Shown here: positions 36,071 to 45,570 of the stretch, in pieces | How the letters are laid out: every line of letters starts with the position of its first letter | Numbering within the stretch: position 1 is the stretch's first letter | From: Thalassobacterium sedimentorum | GTDB lineage: Bacteria; Verrucomicrobiota; Verrucomicrobiia; Opitutales; Coraliomargaritaceae | Direction of reading: 5' to 3' | Assembly: GCF_031127905.1 (NCBI RefSeq) | Contig: NZ_JARXIC010000008.1 | Span: forward strand, 105,121 to 169,120 | DNA: 64,000 bases | Made by a program: the position numbers and the translations under genes | The notes under the pieces: generated by a model | What the model saw: the letters and a program-made list of their open reading frames with translations, nothing else | Database searches by the model: none | What the model was told of the DNA's origin: nothing

Positions 36071-36613
36071 TTAGGAATTAGCAGAGTGTTTTTTAGAGAC
36101 GACGATAACACCGATCATGCCAGCGAGCAGTAGGAAGCCCGTCACTTGGAACGGCAACATATACTTAGTAAATAAACTATAGCCAAACGATTTAGCCGAT
36201 GTAGTGAAAGGTATGCCAATTCCCTCGCCAGTAGGATTTTCCATCACAGGCATCAAAGAAGTCTCTGGCAAGTGTTGGCCTCCGGCAAAAGCGGAACAGA
36301 TCAAGACAACTAATAGCGCAAAACCGGCAATCGATGCACTCAGCGTCAATTTATCCTTAAGAATCTGGTTGGTCTCTTTATCCACATCCAACAACATGAT
36401 AATAAAAAGAAAAAGCACCATAACCGCACCTGCATAAACGAGAACCTGAAGCACTGCGAGGAAGTATGCTTCAAGTAACACAAACAATGCGGCCGTGCCT
36501 ACAAATGCCACGATCATGCACATAGCACTATTCACAGCATTCGGACTCACCACCATTAGCAGCGCCGAAGTCAGCGTAATTGCTGCAAAGACGTAAAAAA
36601 GTATGTCTATCAT
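36071..36613 (-). CDS. nuoJ: NADH-quinone oxidoreductase subunit J
   Basis: The 180-residue protein has about five membrane helices. It carries the NuoJ signature [27 protein letters not shown] (the [11 protein letters not shown] core). It lies 9 bases after nuoI and 5 bases before nuoK. Its length is close to that of the E. coli subunit. Confidence 0.96.
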   Translation of the reverse strand: MIDILFYVFAAITLTSALLMVVSPNAVNSAMCMIVAFVGTAALFVLLEAYFLAVLQVLVYAGAVMVLFLFIIMLLDVDKETNQILKDKLTLSASIAGFALLVVLICSAFAGGQHLPETSLMPVMENPTGEGIGIPFTTSAKSFGYSLFTKYMLPFQVTGFLLLAGMIGVIVVSKKHSANS

Positions 36614-36622
36614 TTTAATTGA

Positions 36623-37171
36623 TTAATGTGCGTTACCTGCGGCCTCGGCGGATTTCTTTTTATCCCACTTAAAGTGCTTATCCGGCAATGTGCCACCAAG
36701 CTCATAAAGCTTCTGTTTATTATTGATCATTTCCTCTCGGGAATAACCAGAGAGTGAGAAAATATCCTGAAGAAAAATTGCCTCTTCCGGGCAAACCTCT
36801 TGGCAGAGACCACAATAGATGCAACGGAGCATATTAATATCAAACTCCTGTGGCGCCTTCTCGACATGTGCACGCTCAGGCTCCGCATCCGTATCGATCG
36901 CCCCGGGCGTAATACGAATCGCCTTGGGGGGACAAACAAATTCGCACAACTGGCAAGAAACGCATTTTTCACGACCATTCGGATCTTTAACCAAAGTGGG
37001 AACGCCACGATAGTTATCAGGAATGGTTGGACGCTCCTCCGGGTACTGCAGTGTCACTCCCTTCTGCAACATACTGGTGAAGGTAGTCTTCAAGCCCGTA
37101 ACAATCTGCGGCAAAAAGGTTTTCTCCGCAAAGGACAGCGGCTTACGTTCTAGAACTTTTGTCTTAGCCAT
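36623..37171 (-). CDS. nuoI: NADH-quinone oxidoreductase subunit I, two 4Fe-4S clusters
   Basis: The 182-residue ferredoxin-like subunit carries clusters N6a and N6b in the connecting arm of complex I. Ligands are C70-V-S-C-Q-L-C-E-F-V-C-P and C117-I-Y-C-G-L-C-Q-E-V-C-P, each the full C-x2-C-x2-C-x3-C-P set. The N-terminal helix region (about 10-40) contacts the membrane arm. It is 5 bases downstream of nuoH. Confidence 0.97.
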   Translation of the reverse strand: MAKTKVLERKPLSFAEKTFLPQIVTGLKTTFTSMLQKGVTLQYPEERPTIPDNYRGVPTLVKDPNGREKCVSCQLCEFVCPPKAIRITPGAIDTDAEPERAHVEKAPQEFDINMLRCIYCGLCQEVCPEEAIFLQDIFSLSGYSREEMINNKQKLYELGGTLPDKHFKWDKKKSAEAAGNAH

Positions 37172-37176
37172 TAGAT

Positions 37177-38322
37177 TTAGCGGGTGAGTGTATCGTAAAG
37201 TGCGATGATAATGGTATTCAGCACCAAGTTACCAACAGCAAGTGGAAGTAGAATTTTCCAACCAAGCGACATCACTTGGTCGTAACGGAAACGCGGCAAG
37301 GTCCAACGCATCCATATAAAGAAAAAGATCATAAAGAACACCTTGGCCATGAACCAAGCAACTGATAGCACGCTCCCGAAGATGCCATCTCCCCAAGGAT
37401 CCGCGACCCATGGCAGAAAATTCCAACCACCGAGAAAGAGTAATACAAATATGCCCGATCCCATAATAATGTGGGCATATTCAGCCACAAAGAAAAGGCC
37501 GAACTTAAAACAGCCATACTCAGTATGGAAGCCGCCGACGAGGTCTGTTTCCGATTCTGCCATATCAAAGGGCAAGCGATTGGTTTCCGCAAAAAGCGCA
37601 ACCAGGAATAGCAACGCAGAGAGTGGTTGCCACAGAATCGTCCATGCAGCCTGCTGTGATTGCACCACGCCAAACAGGCTCATTCCATAACGACTTCCTT
37701 CAACAAATAACCCTTCTGAATCGTAATAACCTGGACTGGCCGCCCACATAAAGACCGGCAGCAGCGCCAAGCCCATTGCGAGCTCATAAGAAATCATTTG
37801 AGCGGAAGCGCGCACACCTCCGAGAAAGGGGTATTTACTATTCGATGACCAACCAGCCAGTACAATGCCATAGACTCCAAGCGAGGAGATTCCCAGTATG
37901 ATCAACATTCCTAAATCAACATTAGCCAAGACCAGGGGCTGCGTAATGCCATCGGCATCAACATAACGTCCAAATGGTAAAACAACCATAGTCGTCAATG
38001 CAGGCGCAAGTGCGATAATAGGTGCCAAGTAATAATAGCCTTTATTGACATGCCCAGGAACAATTTCTTCTTTAAAAAGAAATTTAAGACCATCTGCAAC
38101 AGGCTGAAATAGTCCGAGCCCAGTCATAACATTACCTAAAATCGGAATGTGCCCAACTAAGGGCACGCGAGTACGATTCGGCCCCACACGACCTTGAATC
38201 CAACTGGACACTTTGCGCTCAGCAAGCACTGAGTAACTGCAAAGGCCCATAAAGACAGAGATCATAAGGACTGCATATACAATCGGCATGATGTAAGGCA
38301 GAGATGCGTCTAAGAATTCCAT
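37177..38322 (-). CDS. nuoH: NADH-quinone oxidoreductase subunit H
   Basis: The 381-residue membrane subunit lines the quinone chamber. Typical motifs are LAERKVSSWIQGRVGPNRTR near residue 35, GLFQPVADGLKFLFKEEIVP and AETNRLPFDMAESETDLVGGFHTEY. The protein is somewhat longer than the roughly 330 residues of many bacterial NuoH proteins because of extra loops, including YYDSEGLFVEGSRYG and the ADPWGDGIFG region. The reading frame is intact and colinear with the operon. Confidence 0.97.
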   Translation of the reverse strand: MEFLDASLPYIMPIVYAVLMISVFMGLCSYSVLAERKVSSWIQGRVGPNRTRVPLVGHIPILGNVMTGLGLFQPVADGLKFLFKEEIVPGHVNKGYYYLAPIIALAPALTTMVVLPFGRYVDADGITQPLVLANVDLGMLIILGISSLGVYGIVLAGWSSNSKYPFLGGVRASAQMISYELAMGLALLPVFMWAASPGYYDSEGLFVEGSRYGMSLFGVVQSQQAAWTILWQPLSALLFLVALFAETNRLPFDMAESETDLVGGFHTEYGCFKFGLFFVAEYAHIIMGSGIFVLLFLGGWNFLPWVADPWGDGIFGSVLSVAWFMAKVFFMIFFFIWMRWTLPRFRYDQVMSLGWKILLPLAVGNLVLNTIIIALYDTLTR

Positions 38323-38343
38323 ATCAGAAACTGGTTCAATAGC

Positions 38344-40098
38344 TTAAGCCTCCGTCGCAATAGTGGCGGACGTTTCAGCGGGTGCCGCGGACGTTTCTTT
38401 AAACGCAACGGGATCAAATTTAAGATTTTTACTTTCCACAAAATTAAGATCGAGAAAAGCAGATGCGTCCAAAGCGACTCCCTCTTCAGGCAGTGCACTC
38501 CAGCGTATTGCAGCATCAAATTGTGCGATTCTCGAGACCATACGTTCCCAGACATCATCTATACTTAGAGGCGCCACTTTTTCCTGAGCCAGAGGTGCTG
38601 CGATTCTTTCAAGCACATGAAAGTCTGATAATACGCCACGCGGCCCAGGCACGGCAGTTTTAAAACGTTGTACACGGAAACTCTGATTGATAAATGTACC
38701 ATCCTTTTCGTAGACCATCAGCGATGGAATCACCACATTCGCAACTTCACTGGTTTCATTGGCGTGCGTCCCCACATAAATCACCTTAACTTTAGCTAGC
38801 ATCTCTTTATGGATGCCCAGTTTGGTTAAATCTTCGTTCACTACAAAGATAGTCTTCACAGCACCCGAATTAATATCACGGGCAAGAGCTTCAAGCTTAG
38901 CCTCACGCTCGGGTAGCTGATGAATTAAGCCTGTCACTAATGCCCCCCGTAAATTAGGCGTCCGGTCTTCTGACAATAGCAAGCCATCACCTTCAGCATA
39001 ATGGCTGACTAGGGAAACTGTCGCACCACTACGTTGTGCAATGCTCTGATAAAAGAACTGTTCTTCAACTGAACTATGCGCAGAGGCCACGAGTGCCACT
39101 TCCCTAGCTTGCAAAAGCTCCACTGCCGCAGCTGCGACTTCATCAACTGTCTTGTGTACCCCTTCAATTGTATATTGAGTCAAACGATCATCCGACTCGA
39201 TGGCTTTATACAGCACACGGCCGGAATCCGTCATCCATGTATCATTCACAGCGTCATTACGGCGCGGCGTGATACGATAAATTTTGCCCTCACGACTCCA
39301 GATCTCAGTATTGGCTCCCACGCTACTTTCAGTGCAGATACTATGCGTGCGTTTCAGGAACCAAACCCGCATTTTAAAGCGGAAATCAGTGCTAGTCAGT
39401 GCGCCCACGGGACAAATATCCACTGTGTTTAGTGAATAGTTGTGTGAGAGCTCTTTCCCGGGAAAACAAGTGAGCGTCGAGTAAGTACCACGATCGACGA
39501 AGCCGAGTACATCGTCGCCAGCCACTTCTTTGCTAAAACGAATGCAGCGCGAACAAAGGATGCAACGCTCGTCATCGAGTGTGACACGTGGCCCCAGCGT
39601 CGTGCGCTTGGGCTTCACATTCTTCTTTTCAATAAAGCGACTATAACCACGGCCATGCTCTGCGGAGAACTCCTGCAAGCGACACTCTCCTGCTTGGTCG
39701 CAAATTGGGCAGTCCAAGGGATGATTGATCAATAAAAATTCCGTCACTCCATTACGCGACTCCTTGACCATTTCAGAATTAGTGCGGATATGCATGCCCG
39801 GCGAGGCATTGGTAGCACAACCAATCGTCGGCTTCGGCATCCAACCGATCTTTTGCACTCCGTTCTCATCCAGAATCGGTTCGCCAGTGCCACGATCACG
39901 CATCGGCATGCCCATTTCAACCATGCACATGCGACAGTTACCTGCCACAGAGAGTTTCGGATGGTAGCAATAGTGTGGCACTTCCTTGCCCTTGCCGACC
40001 ATCTTCACGGCCTCTATGATGTTAATCCCCTTGGGGACTTCGACATCCTGCCCATCAATATTAATGGTGATGTTTTCGACGATGCTCTGAATGTTCAT
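38344..40098 (-). CDS. nuoG: NADH-quinone oxidoreductase subunit G, short form
   Basis: The 584-residue product is short for NuoG, which has 908 residues in E. coli. N-terminal iron-sulfur ligands are complete: a 2Fe-2S set (Cys44, 55, 58, 94), the His126-Cys130-Cys133-Cys139 4Fe-4S set, and Cys179-182-185 with Cys229 for the next 4Fe-4S cluster. After residue 240 a reduced molybdopterin-oxidoreductase-like domain follows. The extra N7 cluster cysteines seen in E. coli are not present; the matching stretch has only one Cys (SICTESSVGANTEIW). An Ala/Thr-rich tail ends the protein. It starts 3 bases after nuoF. Confidence 0.95.
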   Translation of the reverse strand: MNIQSIVENITINIDGQDVEVPKGINIIEAVKMVGKGKEVPHYCYHPKLSVAGNCRMCMVEMGMPMRDRGTGEPILDENGVQKIGWMPKPTIGCATNASPGMHIRTNSEMVKESRNGVTEFLLINHPLDCPICDQAGECRLQEFSAEHGRGYSRFIEKKNVKPKRTTLGPRVTLDDERCILCSRCIRFSKEVAGDDVLGFVDRGTYSTLTCFPGKELSHNYSLNTVDICPVGALTSTDFRFKMRVWFLKRTHSICTESSVGANTEIWSREGKIYRITPRRNDAVNDTWMTDSGRVLYKAIESDDRLTQYTIEGVHKTVDEVAAAAVELLQAREVALVASAHSSVEEQFFYQSIAQRSGATVSLVSHYAEGDGLLLSEDRTPNLRGALVTGLIHQLPEREAKLEALARDINSGAVKTIFVVNEDLTKLGIHKEMLAKVKVIYVGTHANETSEVANVVIPSLMVYEKDGTFINQSFRVQRFKTAVPGPRGVLSDFHVLERIAAPLAQEKVAPLSIDDVWERMVSRIAQFDAAIRWSALPEEGVALDASAFLDLNFVESKNLKFDPVAFKETSAAPAETSATIATEA

Positions 40099-40101
40099 GG
40101 T

Positions 40102-41466
40102 CTAAATTAAAGTAGTCTCCTTCGCGACTTCTTGGCCTTCCTTACGACGGGCTGCTTGCTCTTTGGCTTTCTCGACGAATTCGTCTTTAAATTTCGCGAT
40201 AAAACTTTGGACCGGCCATGAAGCCGCCTCACCGAAGGCACAGATGGTGCGACCGGCAATCTGATCAGCAATGGATTTGAGCAGGTCGGCATCTTCTTCG
40301 CGAGCCTCCCCGTCGACCATACGCTGTGTAACTTTACGCATCCAAGGCACCCCTTCACGACACGGAGTGCACTGCCCACAGCTCTCGTGAGCGTAGAAAT
40401 AGTTAATATTCGCCAGGGCCTCCACCATATCAGTGGTATCGTCCATGACGATTACCCCCCCCGATCCAGACATCGAACCGACAGCCATCAAACTATCAAA
40501 GTCCATCGGAATATCTTCAATGCCCCAATCAAATTCAGTGCCATCTTTCAGCTTACCTGTGAAACGCTCATCCGCCCGTAAAATCTTAGCGGACGAACCA
40601 CCAGGAATGACAGCCTTAAGCTTGCGTCCGGGCTTAAGGCCACCGCATACATCGTATATCAGTTGCCCCAGCGTCACATCCGAGCAGGCAAACTCATAGT
40701 AGCCGGGCTTCTGCACGTGCCCGGATACGCACCAAATACGAGTGCCGGTATTGCCAGGTGTGCCGATCTTCGCAAAGCCTTCGCCGCCCATCTCGATGAT
40801 GTGCTTCACGTCACAAAGTGTTTCCACATTATTGACGATGGTCGGGCACTGATACGCACCCAGTGCCGCAGGAAAATATGGTGGCTTAATGCGTGGATTA
40901 GCTCGGAAACCTTCTAAAGACTCAATCAAACCAGTTTCTTCGCCGCAAATGTAAGCCCCAGCTCCACGGTGCACAATGATATCACAGGAATAGCCCGAGC
41001 CAAGAATGTTATCTCCCAGAAAATTCTTCTCACGCGCTTCTTCGATCGCACGCTCCAGAATTTTGTAACCTTGGAAAAACTCACCACGAATATAGATGAA
41101 TGCCAGCTTCGCTTGAATCGCAAAGGCAGCACACATCATGCCTTCGATCAACTGGTGGGGGTCCTGATGAATGATCTGACGATCTTTAAAGGTACCAGGT
41201 TCTGATTCGTCAGCATTACAGACAAGGTAAATGGGCTTGCCCGATTTACGGTCGAGAAATTTCCACTTCATCCCCGCGGGGAAACCGGCACCACCACGGC
41301 CACGTACGCCAGAAGTGAGCACCTCCGCGCAGATATCTTCCGGCTTCATCGTCACAGCTTTCTTAAGCTGCTCGTAGCCGCCGTTTTTCACATAACAATC
41401 GATATCGTTGGTATAGCCTTCTTCGTCGATATGTTTGAAAATTAATCTGGTTTCTTGAGGTGCCAT
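40102..41466 (-). CDS. nuoF: NADH-quinone oxidoreductase subunit F (NADH- and FMN-binding)
   Basis: This 454-residue subunit accepts electrons from NADH. GRGGAGFPAGMKWKF (residues 56-70) and YLVCNADESEPGTFKDR form the FMN and NADH site; GAGAYICGEETGLIESLEG is the family signature. The N3 cluster ligands are ESCGQCTPCREG near residue 360 and Cys in GRTICAFGE near residue 407. It is 35 bases downstream of nuoE and 3 bases upstream of nuoG. Confidence 0.97.
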   Translation of the reverse strand: MAPQETRLIFKHIDEEGYTNDIDCYVKNGGYEQLKKAVTMKPEDICAEVLTSGVRGRGGAGFPAGMKWKFLDRKSGKPIYLVCNADESEPGTFKDRQIIHQDPHQLIEGMMCAAFAIQAKLAFIYIRGEFFQGYKILERAIEEAREKNFLGDNILGSGYSCDIIVHRGAGAYICGEETGLIESLEGFRANPRIKPPYFPAALGAYQCPTIVNNVETLCDVKHIIEMGGEGFAKIGTPGNTGTRIWCVSGHVQKPGYYEFACSDVTLGQLIYDVCGGLKPGRKLKAVIPGGSSAKILRADERFTGKLKDGTEFDWGIEDIPMDFDSLMAVGSMSGSGGVIVMDDTTDMVEALANINYFYAHESCGQCTPCREGVPWMRKVTQRMVDGEAREEDADLLKSIADQIAGRTICAFGEAASWPVQSFIAKFKDEFVEKAKEQAARRKEGQEVAKETTLI

Positions 41467-41501
41467 TTTTAAAATTAAAAAATTATAAGTATGAAGGGGA
41501 G

Positions 41502-41993
41502 TTAGAGGCCTTTGGGAAACTCCCCGTTCTTCATTTTAGTCGCCATCTCAGCGGCTTTTTCCGGATCGATGTCAGTGTATTCATCTTCCCCAACCATCAC
41601 TACTGGTCCCTTGCCACAATCTGCGTGACATTCGACGAATTCAAGCGTCACTTTACCGTCTTCACTCGTATGGCCGACCTTACAACCGAACTCCTTTTCA
41701 AAGCTTTTGCAGGTTTGATATGCACCCGCCAGCGCACAGGGCAACGTACGACATACGCGCACGTGATATTCTCCAGTAGGCTCGGTACGTAGCATGGGGT
41801 AAAAGGTGACGATTTCGATAATGTTAATCGGCTGCAGTCCCAGACGCTCGGCGATCCACTCCATCGCCTCCTGTGAAAGGTAGCCCTGATCCTCTTGCAC
41901 CAAATGGCACAGCGGCAGCGCTGCACTACGCACAGTCGGATAGCGTGGCACAAGCTTGTCGATCTTTTCGATTGTTTCTGGTTTTAAATTCAT
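41502..41993 (-). CDS. nuoE: NADH-quinone oxidoreductase subunit E, 2Fe-2S
   Basis: The 163-residue thioredoxin-like ferredoxin binds cluster N1a through Cys81, Cys86, Cys122 and Cys126 (CRTLPC and ECHADCGKGP). An N-terminal helical bundle precedes it (EDQGYLSQEAMEWIAERLGL, then EIVTFYPMLRTEPTGEYHVR). The length and motif order are normal. It lies 58 bases after nuoD and 35 before nuoF. Confidence 0.97.
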   Translation of the reverse strand: MNLKPETIEKIDKLVPRYPTVRSAALPLCHLVQEDQGYLSQEAMEWIAERLGLQPINIIEIVTFYPMLRTEPTGEYHVRVCRTLPCALAGAYQTCKSFEKEFGCKVGHTSEDGKVTLEFVECHADCGKGPVVMVGEDEYTDIDPEKAAEMATKMKNGEFPKGL

Positions 41994-42051
41994 TTGCCTG
42001 GATAGAGATCAGATTTGTCCTATTTTTTACTCCTAATTTTTAATTCCCAAT

Positions 42052-43293
42052 CTATCTATCACACTCCCCCATCACGAAGTCGAGCGAACCAAGTATCACC
42101 GTAATATCAGTCATATAATGACCGGGAATCATCTTTTCGAGAATACTCAGATTACAGAAAGATGGACCACGAATCTTCAAACGGTAAGGCACACCTCCCC
42201 CCTTGGAAACGATAAAAAAGCCTAGGGCTCCCTTAGGGTTTTCTGCCTCAAAATAAACTTCACCCGCAGGAATCTGTGGTCCTTCGGTCACAATCATGAA
42301 GTTCTGAATCAGTTCCTCCATGCTAGTCAGCACTTTGGCCTTCTGTGGTGCAAAAATCTTTTTAGCATCTTCCGCATAATAACTGCCTTCTGGAAATTGG
42401 TCAATGCACTGGCGAATGATGCTCACACTTTGACGAACTTCCTCGGCACGCATCAGGTAACGATCGTAGCAATCTCCAGCGGTACCCACTGGCACTTCAA
42501 AATCAAATTTTTCATACCCAAGATAAGGTTTATCTTTACGCAAATCAAGGTCGACCCCACAGGCACGCAGATTAGGACCAGTCAGACCATAGGTAATCGC
42601 ATCTTCCTTGGAAATTGCACCGACACCCACCGTACGATCCATAAAGATACGATTACGTGTTAGCAACTTATCCACTTGATCCAACACAGGTAGAACCCCC
42701 TTACAAAATTCAAGCACACGCCCCAACCATCCATCAGGAATATCGCGTGCCACCCCACCGATACGAGTATAACTAGTCGTGAAGCGCGCACCAGTCAGCT
42801 CTTCAAAGAGCGTATATAGCTTTTCTCGCTCCGTAAAAGTATACATGAAAACCGTCCACGCTCCAGCGTCCATACCATAGACTCCGATTCCTAACAAGTG
42901 CGACGAAATACGCGCCAGCTCACAGCATAAAACCCGAATAGCCTGACAACGGTCAGGTACTTCGAGGGCGGCGAGTTTCTCTACCGCCATGGCGTAAGCC
43001 ACATTATTGGCCAGCGGTGCAAGATAGTCCAATCGGTCTGTATAGGGCACAAACTGATTATACGTCATATTCTCGGCGATTTTTTCATCGCCTCGATGCA
43101 AGTAACCCAACACGGGGTCGCAGCTCTTGACGATGTCACCATCCAGTTCCATCTTCAAGCGTAACACACCATGTGTGGTGGGATGTGAAGGTCCCACGTT
43201 TAACGCCATCGTCTCTCCTTGCAGCGTAGGCTCGGCCCCGTGACTGCGTGCCCCGAGATCGCCGATCGAAATTTCTTTTGTGGTCGTTGCCAT
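42052..43293 (-). CDS. nuoD: NADH-quinone oxidoreductase subunit D
   Basis: The 413-residue subunit forms the quinone-binding site with NuoB. Signature stretches are MALNVGPSHPTTHGVLRLKM (the conserved His loop), HRGDEKIAENMTYNQFVPYTDR and, at the end, SILEKMIPGHYMTDITVILGSLDFVMGECDR. It is homologous to the large subunit of NiFe hydrogenases but lacks the metal-binding cysteines, as is normal. It is a separate gene from nuoC, unlike the fused nuoCD of E. coli. Confidence 0.97.
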   Translation of the reverse strand: MATTTKEISIGDLGARSHGAEPTLQGETMALNVGPSHPTTHGVLRLKMELDGDIVKSCDPVLGYLHRGDEKIAENMTYNQFVPYTDRLDYLAPLANNVAYAMAVEKLAALEVPDRCQAIRVLCCELARISSHLLGIGVYGMDAGAWTVFMYTFTEREKLYTLFEELTGARFTTSYTRIGGVARDIPDGWLGRVLEFCKGVLPVLDQVDKLLTRNRIFMDRTVGVGAISKEDAITYGLTGPNLRACGVDLDLRKDKPYLGYEKFDFEVPVGTAGDCYDRYLMRAEEVRQSVSIIRQCIDQFPEGSYYAEDAKKIFAPQKAKVLTSMEELIQNFMIVTEGPQIPAGEVYFEAENPKGALGFFIVSKGGGVPYRLKIRGPSFCNLSILEKMIPGHYMTDITVILGSLDFVMGECDR

Positions 43294-43302
43294 GTCTAAA
43301 GA

Positions 43303-43917
43303 TTACTCTACTGGTTTCTCCTGTTGCTCATTCCAACTTTCATCGCGAGCACGGGGCTCAGTCTGACTCATAGGACCATCCGCCGATGAAACGAAGGGGC
43401 CCCCAGCCATTGGCGCAGGCAGCACCTTGGCATTGGTCGCCTCAGCCACATCATCCGCAGGAAGAGGTGTTTCGATACCAGCCAGAGGAAAATCCTTACG
43501 CAATGGATGATACGGATAATCATCCCACATCAGAATACGTCGTAGATCCGGATGCCCCTCATAATGAATTCCCATCAAATCGAATGTCTCGCGCTCATGC
43601 CAATTTGCAGCAGCAAATACACCACTGAGCGACGGTAAGCTAGGATGTATGCTATCCACACAATTCACGGCGATCCGAAGATACTCGTGTTTAGTCGTCG
43701 ATAACAGGTGATAAATGCCAGTAAAACGTGGACTTTGTGCATCCCAATCCACTGCAGTAACATCCAGCAAAAGATCGTATCCCAGCTCATCGCGCAAGGC
43801 AGTGCAAAACCCGACCAGATGATCGGCGGGACAATTCACCGCCAAATGATCGGCAGATTCACGCTCAGTCAAATAGTCAAAACGCTCCTTCAATTGAGCA
43901 AATTCGCTCTCGGCCAT
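43303..43917 (-). CDS. nuoC: NADH-quinone oxidoreductase subunit C
   Basis: The 204-residue hydrophilic subunit has the 30-kDa-subunit signature ERETFDLMGIHYEGHPDLRR followed by ILMWDDYPYHPLRKDFPL at about residues 108-145. The last 50 residues are a Pro/Ala/Glu-rich tail, longer than is usual. It starts 3 bases after nuoB and ends 9 bases before nuoD. Confidence 0.96.
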   Translation of the reverse strand: MAESEFAQLKERFDYLTERESADHLAVNCPADHLVGFCTALRDELGYDLLLDVTAVDWDAQSPRFTGIYHLLSTTKHEYLRIAVNCVDSIHPSLPSLSGVFAAANWHERETFDLMGIHYEGHPDLRRILMWDDYPYHPLRKDFPLAGIETPLPADDVAEATNAKVLPAPMAGGPFVSSADGPMSQTEPRARDESWNEQQEKPVE

Positions 43918-43920
43918 GAT

Positions 43921-44472
43921 TTAGCTTTCCTTTCCAGCTCCTGCCAGTTTCGCGTCTGCGGTTTTGGCATTTCGTTCGGTCAAGTTCTTGACCGAGCGCT
44001 CCCGGCCAATCTTGTCCTGCAATTTAATCATCGCATCCAGCAGCGCCTCCGGACGCGGAGGGCAACCACTGATGTAGACATCGACGGGAATGATACGATC
44101 CACCCCTTGTAAAGTGGCATAAGAGCGATACATCCCGCCGGTACTAGCACAGGCACCCATGGCAACGACCCATTTAGGCTCGGCCATCTGCTCATATATA
44201 CGTCGCACCACCTCTGCCATTTTGTAAGTCACCGTGCCCGCGACAATCATACAATCCGCTTGACGTGGCGAAAACCGCATCACTTCCATGCCGAAACGAG
44301 AGATGTCGAAGCGTGAACCACCTGCAGCCATCAATTCAATCGCACAGCATGCGAGACCCATCGGCATCGGCCACACCGAATGCTTGCGAATCCAATTAAT
44401 CACAGCATCCGCTTGAGTGACAATGACTTCACCCTCCACTTTGCTATCGTAGGCTACGTTTGTTTTTTGCAT
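43921..44472 (-). CDS. nuoB: NADH-quinone oxidoreductase subunit B, cluster N2
   Basis: The 183-residue subunit starts at the ATG at 44472 ([20 protein letters not shown]). An upstream in-frame extension to 44544 is unlike the family. N2 cluster ligands are Cys42-Cys43 (GLACCAIE), Cys108 (GACAS) and Cys137 (SGCPPRPE). It is the first gene of the operon. nuoA normally precedes it, but only 247 bases separate it from the divergent gene at 44720, so nuoA is not here. Confidence 0.96.
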   Translation of the reverse strand: MQKTNVAYDSKVEGEVIVTQADAVINWIRKHSVWPMPMGLACCAIELMAAGGSRFDISRFGMEVMRFSPRQADCMIVAGTVTYKMAEVVRRIYEQMAEPKWVVAMGACASTGGMYRSYATLQGVDRIIPVDVYISGCPPRPEALLDAMIKLQDKIGRERSVKNLTERNAKTADAKLAGAGKES

Positions 44473-44618
44473 GTTGATTTCAGCGTCAAATCGGACTCTA
44501 TCCTCAAAGCTCAGGGAACTTAGTTGGCACCCAATCCCATGCAAGCTACAATTTAGATTTATGACAGGACACTATTTATATAGTTAAAAAATAACCCCAA
44601 TAATCTCGTAAAAAATAG

Positions 44619-44648
44619 TTGGACTTGAGCACGGAACATGCCTAATTT
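44619..44648 (+). promoter_or_regulatory. Possible sigma-70-type promoter for the prepilin-like gene
   Basis: TTGGAC (44619-44624) and TAATTT (44643-44648) are separated by 18 bases and lie 71 bases before the ATG at 44720. The match is moderate. The divergent nuo promoter must lie in the same gap; a TATAAA on the minus strand near 44575 is a candidate without a good -35 partner. Confidence 0.35.
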
Positions 44649-44719
44649 GAAGGCTGTATCATGAATTGAAGTCTTTAAGAACTTCTTCTACCCCCTATCA
44701 ACAACATCAGTTTATTATT

Positions 44720-45445
44720 ATGAAAACTAAATCCACCCCCCGTTCAGGTTTCACCCTGATTGAGCTCCTCACTGTTATCGCGATTATCGGTATTTTGGCC
44801 GCTATCCTTATTCCTGCCGTTGGTAAGGTTCGGGAAGTCGCCAATAAGTCGAAATCATCTTCAAATATGCGTTCAATCGCAGTCTCCTACGCGACCTATT
44901 CAACATCTGGTGGTCGTGTTCGCACACTGACGAAAGCAAAAATGGATGCAGACACAGACATTACTTTGGATAATGTCGCTGGAGTCGCTCAATTTCTTGC
45001 GAAAAACTCGGACCTGACCGACGCCTCGATTTGGATCATCGAATCTGACCCAGCTGTTGCAGATTATTCCGCTACACTGCCTGCCATTGTCGGCTATCGC
45101 GATAGTGACAATGCATTCCAAACTGCAACTGAGTGGGTACAAGCAGTCCCCGTTGGTTACGACTTCGCAATTGGCGTCAGCGGCAACGCACCGACTTCAA
45201 CCACGCCTCTAATTTGGACACGCGGACTCACCACTTCTGGCACTTGGGGACAATACACACCTTGGGGCTTGGGCGGCCATATCGCATACCTTGACGGTCA
45301 CGTATCCTTTTATACTGAACTAGGCACTGAAGACGGTCAGCTGGTAGATCCAGATGATGGCTCTTTAACAGTCAACATTCAAGAGATCCACGACTCTGAA
45401 GACATCATGTTAGCACCCGAATACACCGGGAATTCATCCCAATAA
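44720..45445 (+). CDS. Type II secretion/pilin-like protein with prepilin N-methylation signal
   Basis: The 241-residue protein has a short basic leader and the prepilin motif RSGFTLIELLTVIAIIGILA at residues 8-27, with the processing Gly-Phe junction and Glu at +5. The body is a pseudopilin-like beta domain, and the C-terminal GHIAYLDGHVSFYTELG has the H-x-x-Y-x-D-G-H-V pattern common in planctomycete and verrucomicrobial DUF1559-type pseudopilins. The start at 44720 is chosen because it gives a normal leader. The gene is a single unit with its own terminator. A role in pili, secretion or surface display is inferred from the family. Confidence 0.88.
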   Translation: MKTKSTPRSGFTLIELLTVIAIIGILAAILIPAVGKVREVANKSKSSSNMRSIAVSYATYSTSGGRVRTLTKAKMDADTDITLDNVAGVAQFLAKNSDLTDASIWIIESDPAVADYSATLPAIVGYRDSDNAFQTATEWVQAVPVGYDFAIGVSGNAPTSTTPLIWTRGLTTSGTWGQYTPWGLGGHIAYLDGHVSFYTELGTEDGQLVDPDDGSLTVNIQEIHDSEDIMLAPEYTGNSSQ

Positions 45446-45472
45446 TAAGGCCTAACAAACGATTAATCTAAT

Positions 45473-45511
45473 AAGCCCCAACCTCACTAAGAGGTTGGGG
45501 CTTTTCTTTTT
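45473..45511 (+). terminator. Strong intrinsic terminator behind the prepilin-like gene
   Basis: A 13-bp perfect stem, AAGCCCCAACCTC (45473-45485) and GAGGTTGGGGCTT (45491-45503), encloses the loop ACTAA and runs into CTTTTCTTTTT. It lies 27 bases after the stop codon. Confidence 0.93.
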
Positions 45512-45570
45512 ATAAATGTATGACTTTGGCATTGTTGAAAGCAGCTGAGGCACTTTACTAGAGACTTAAC

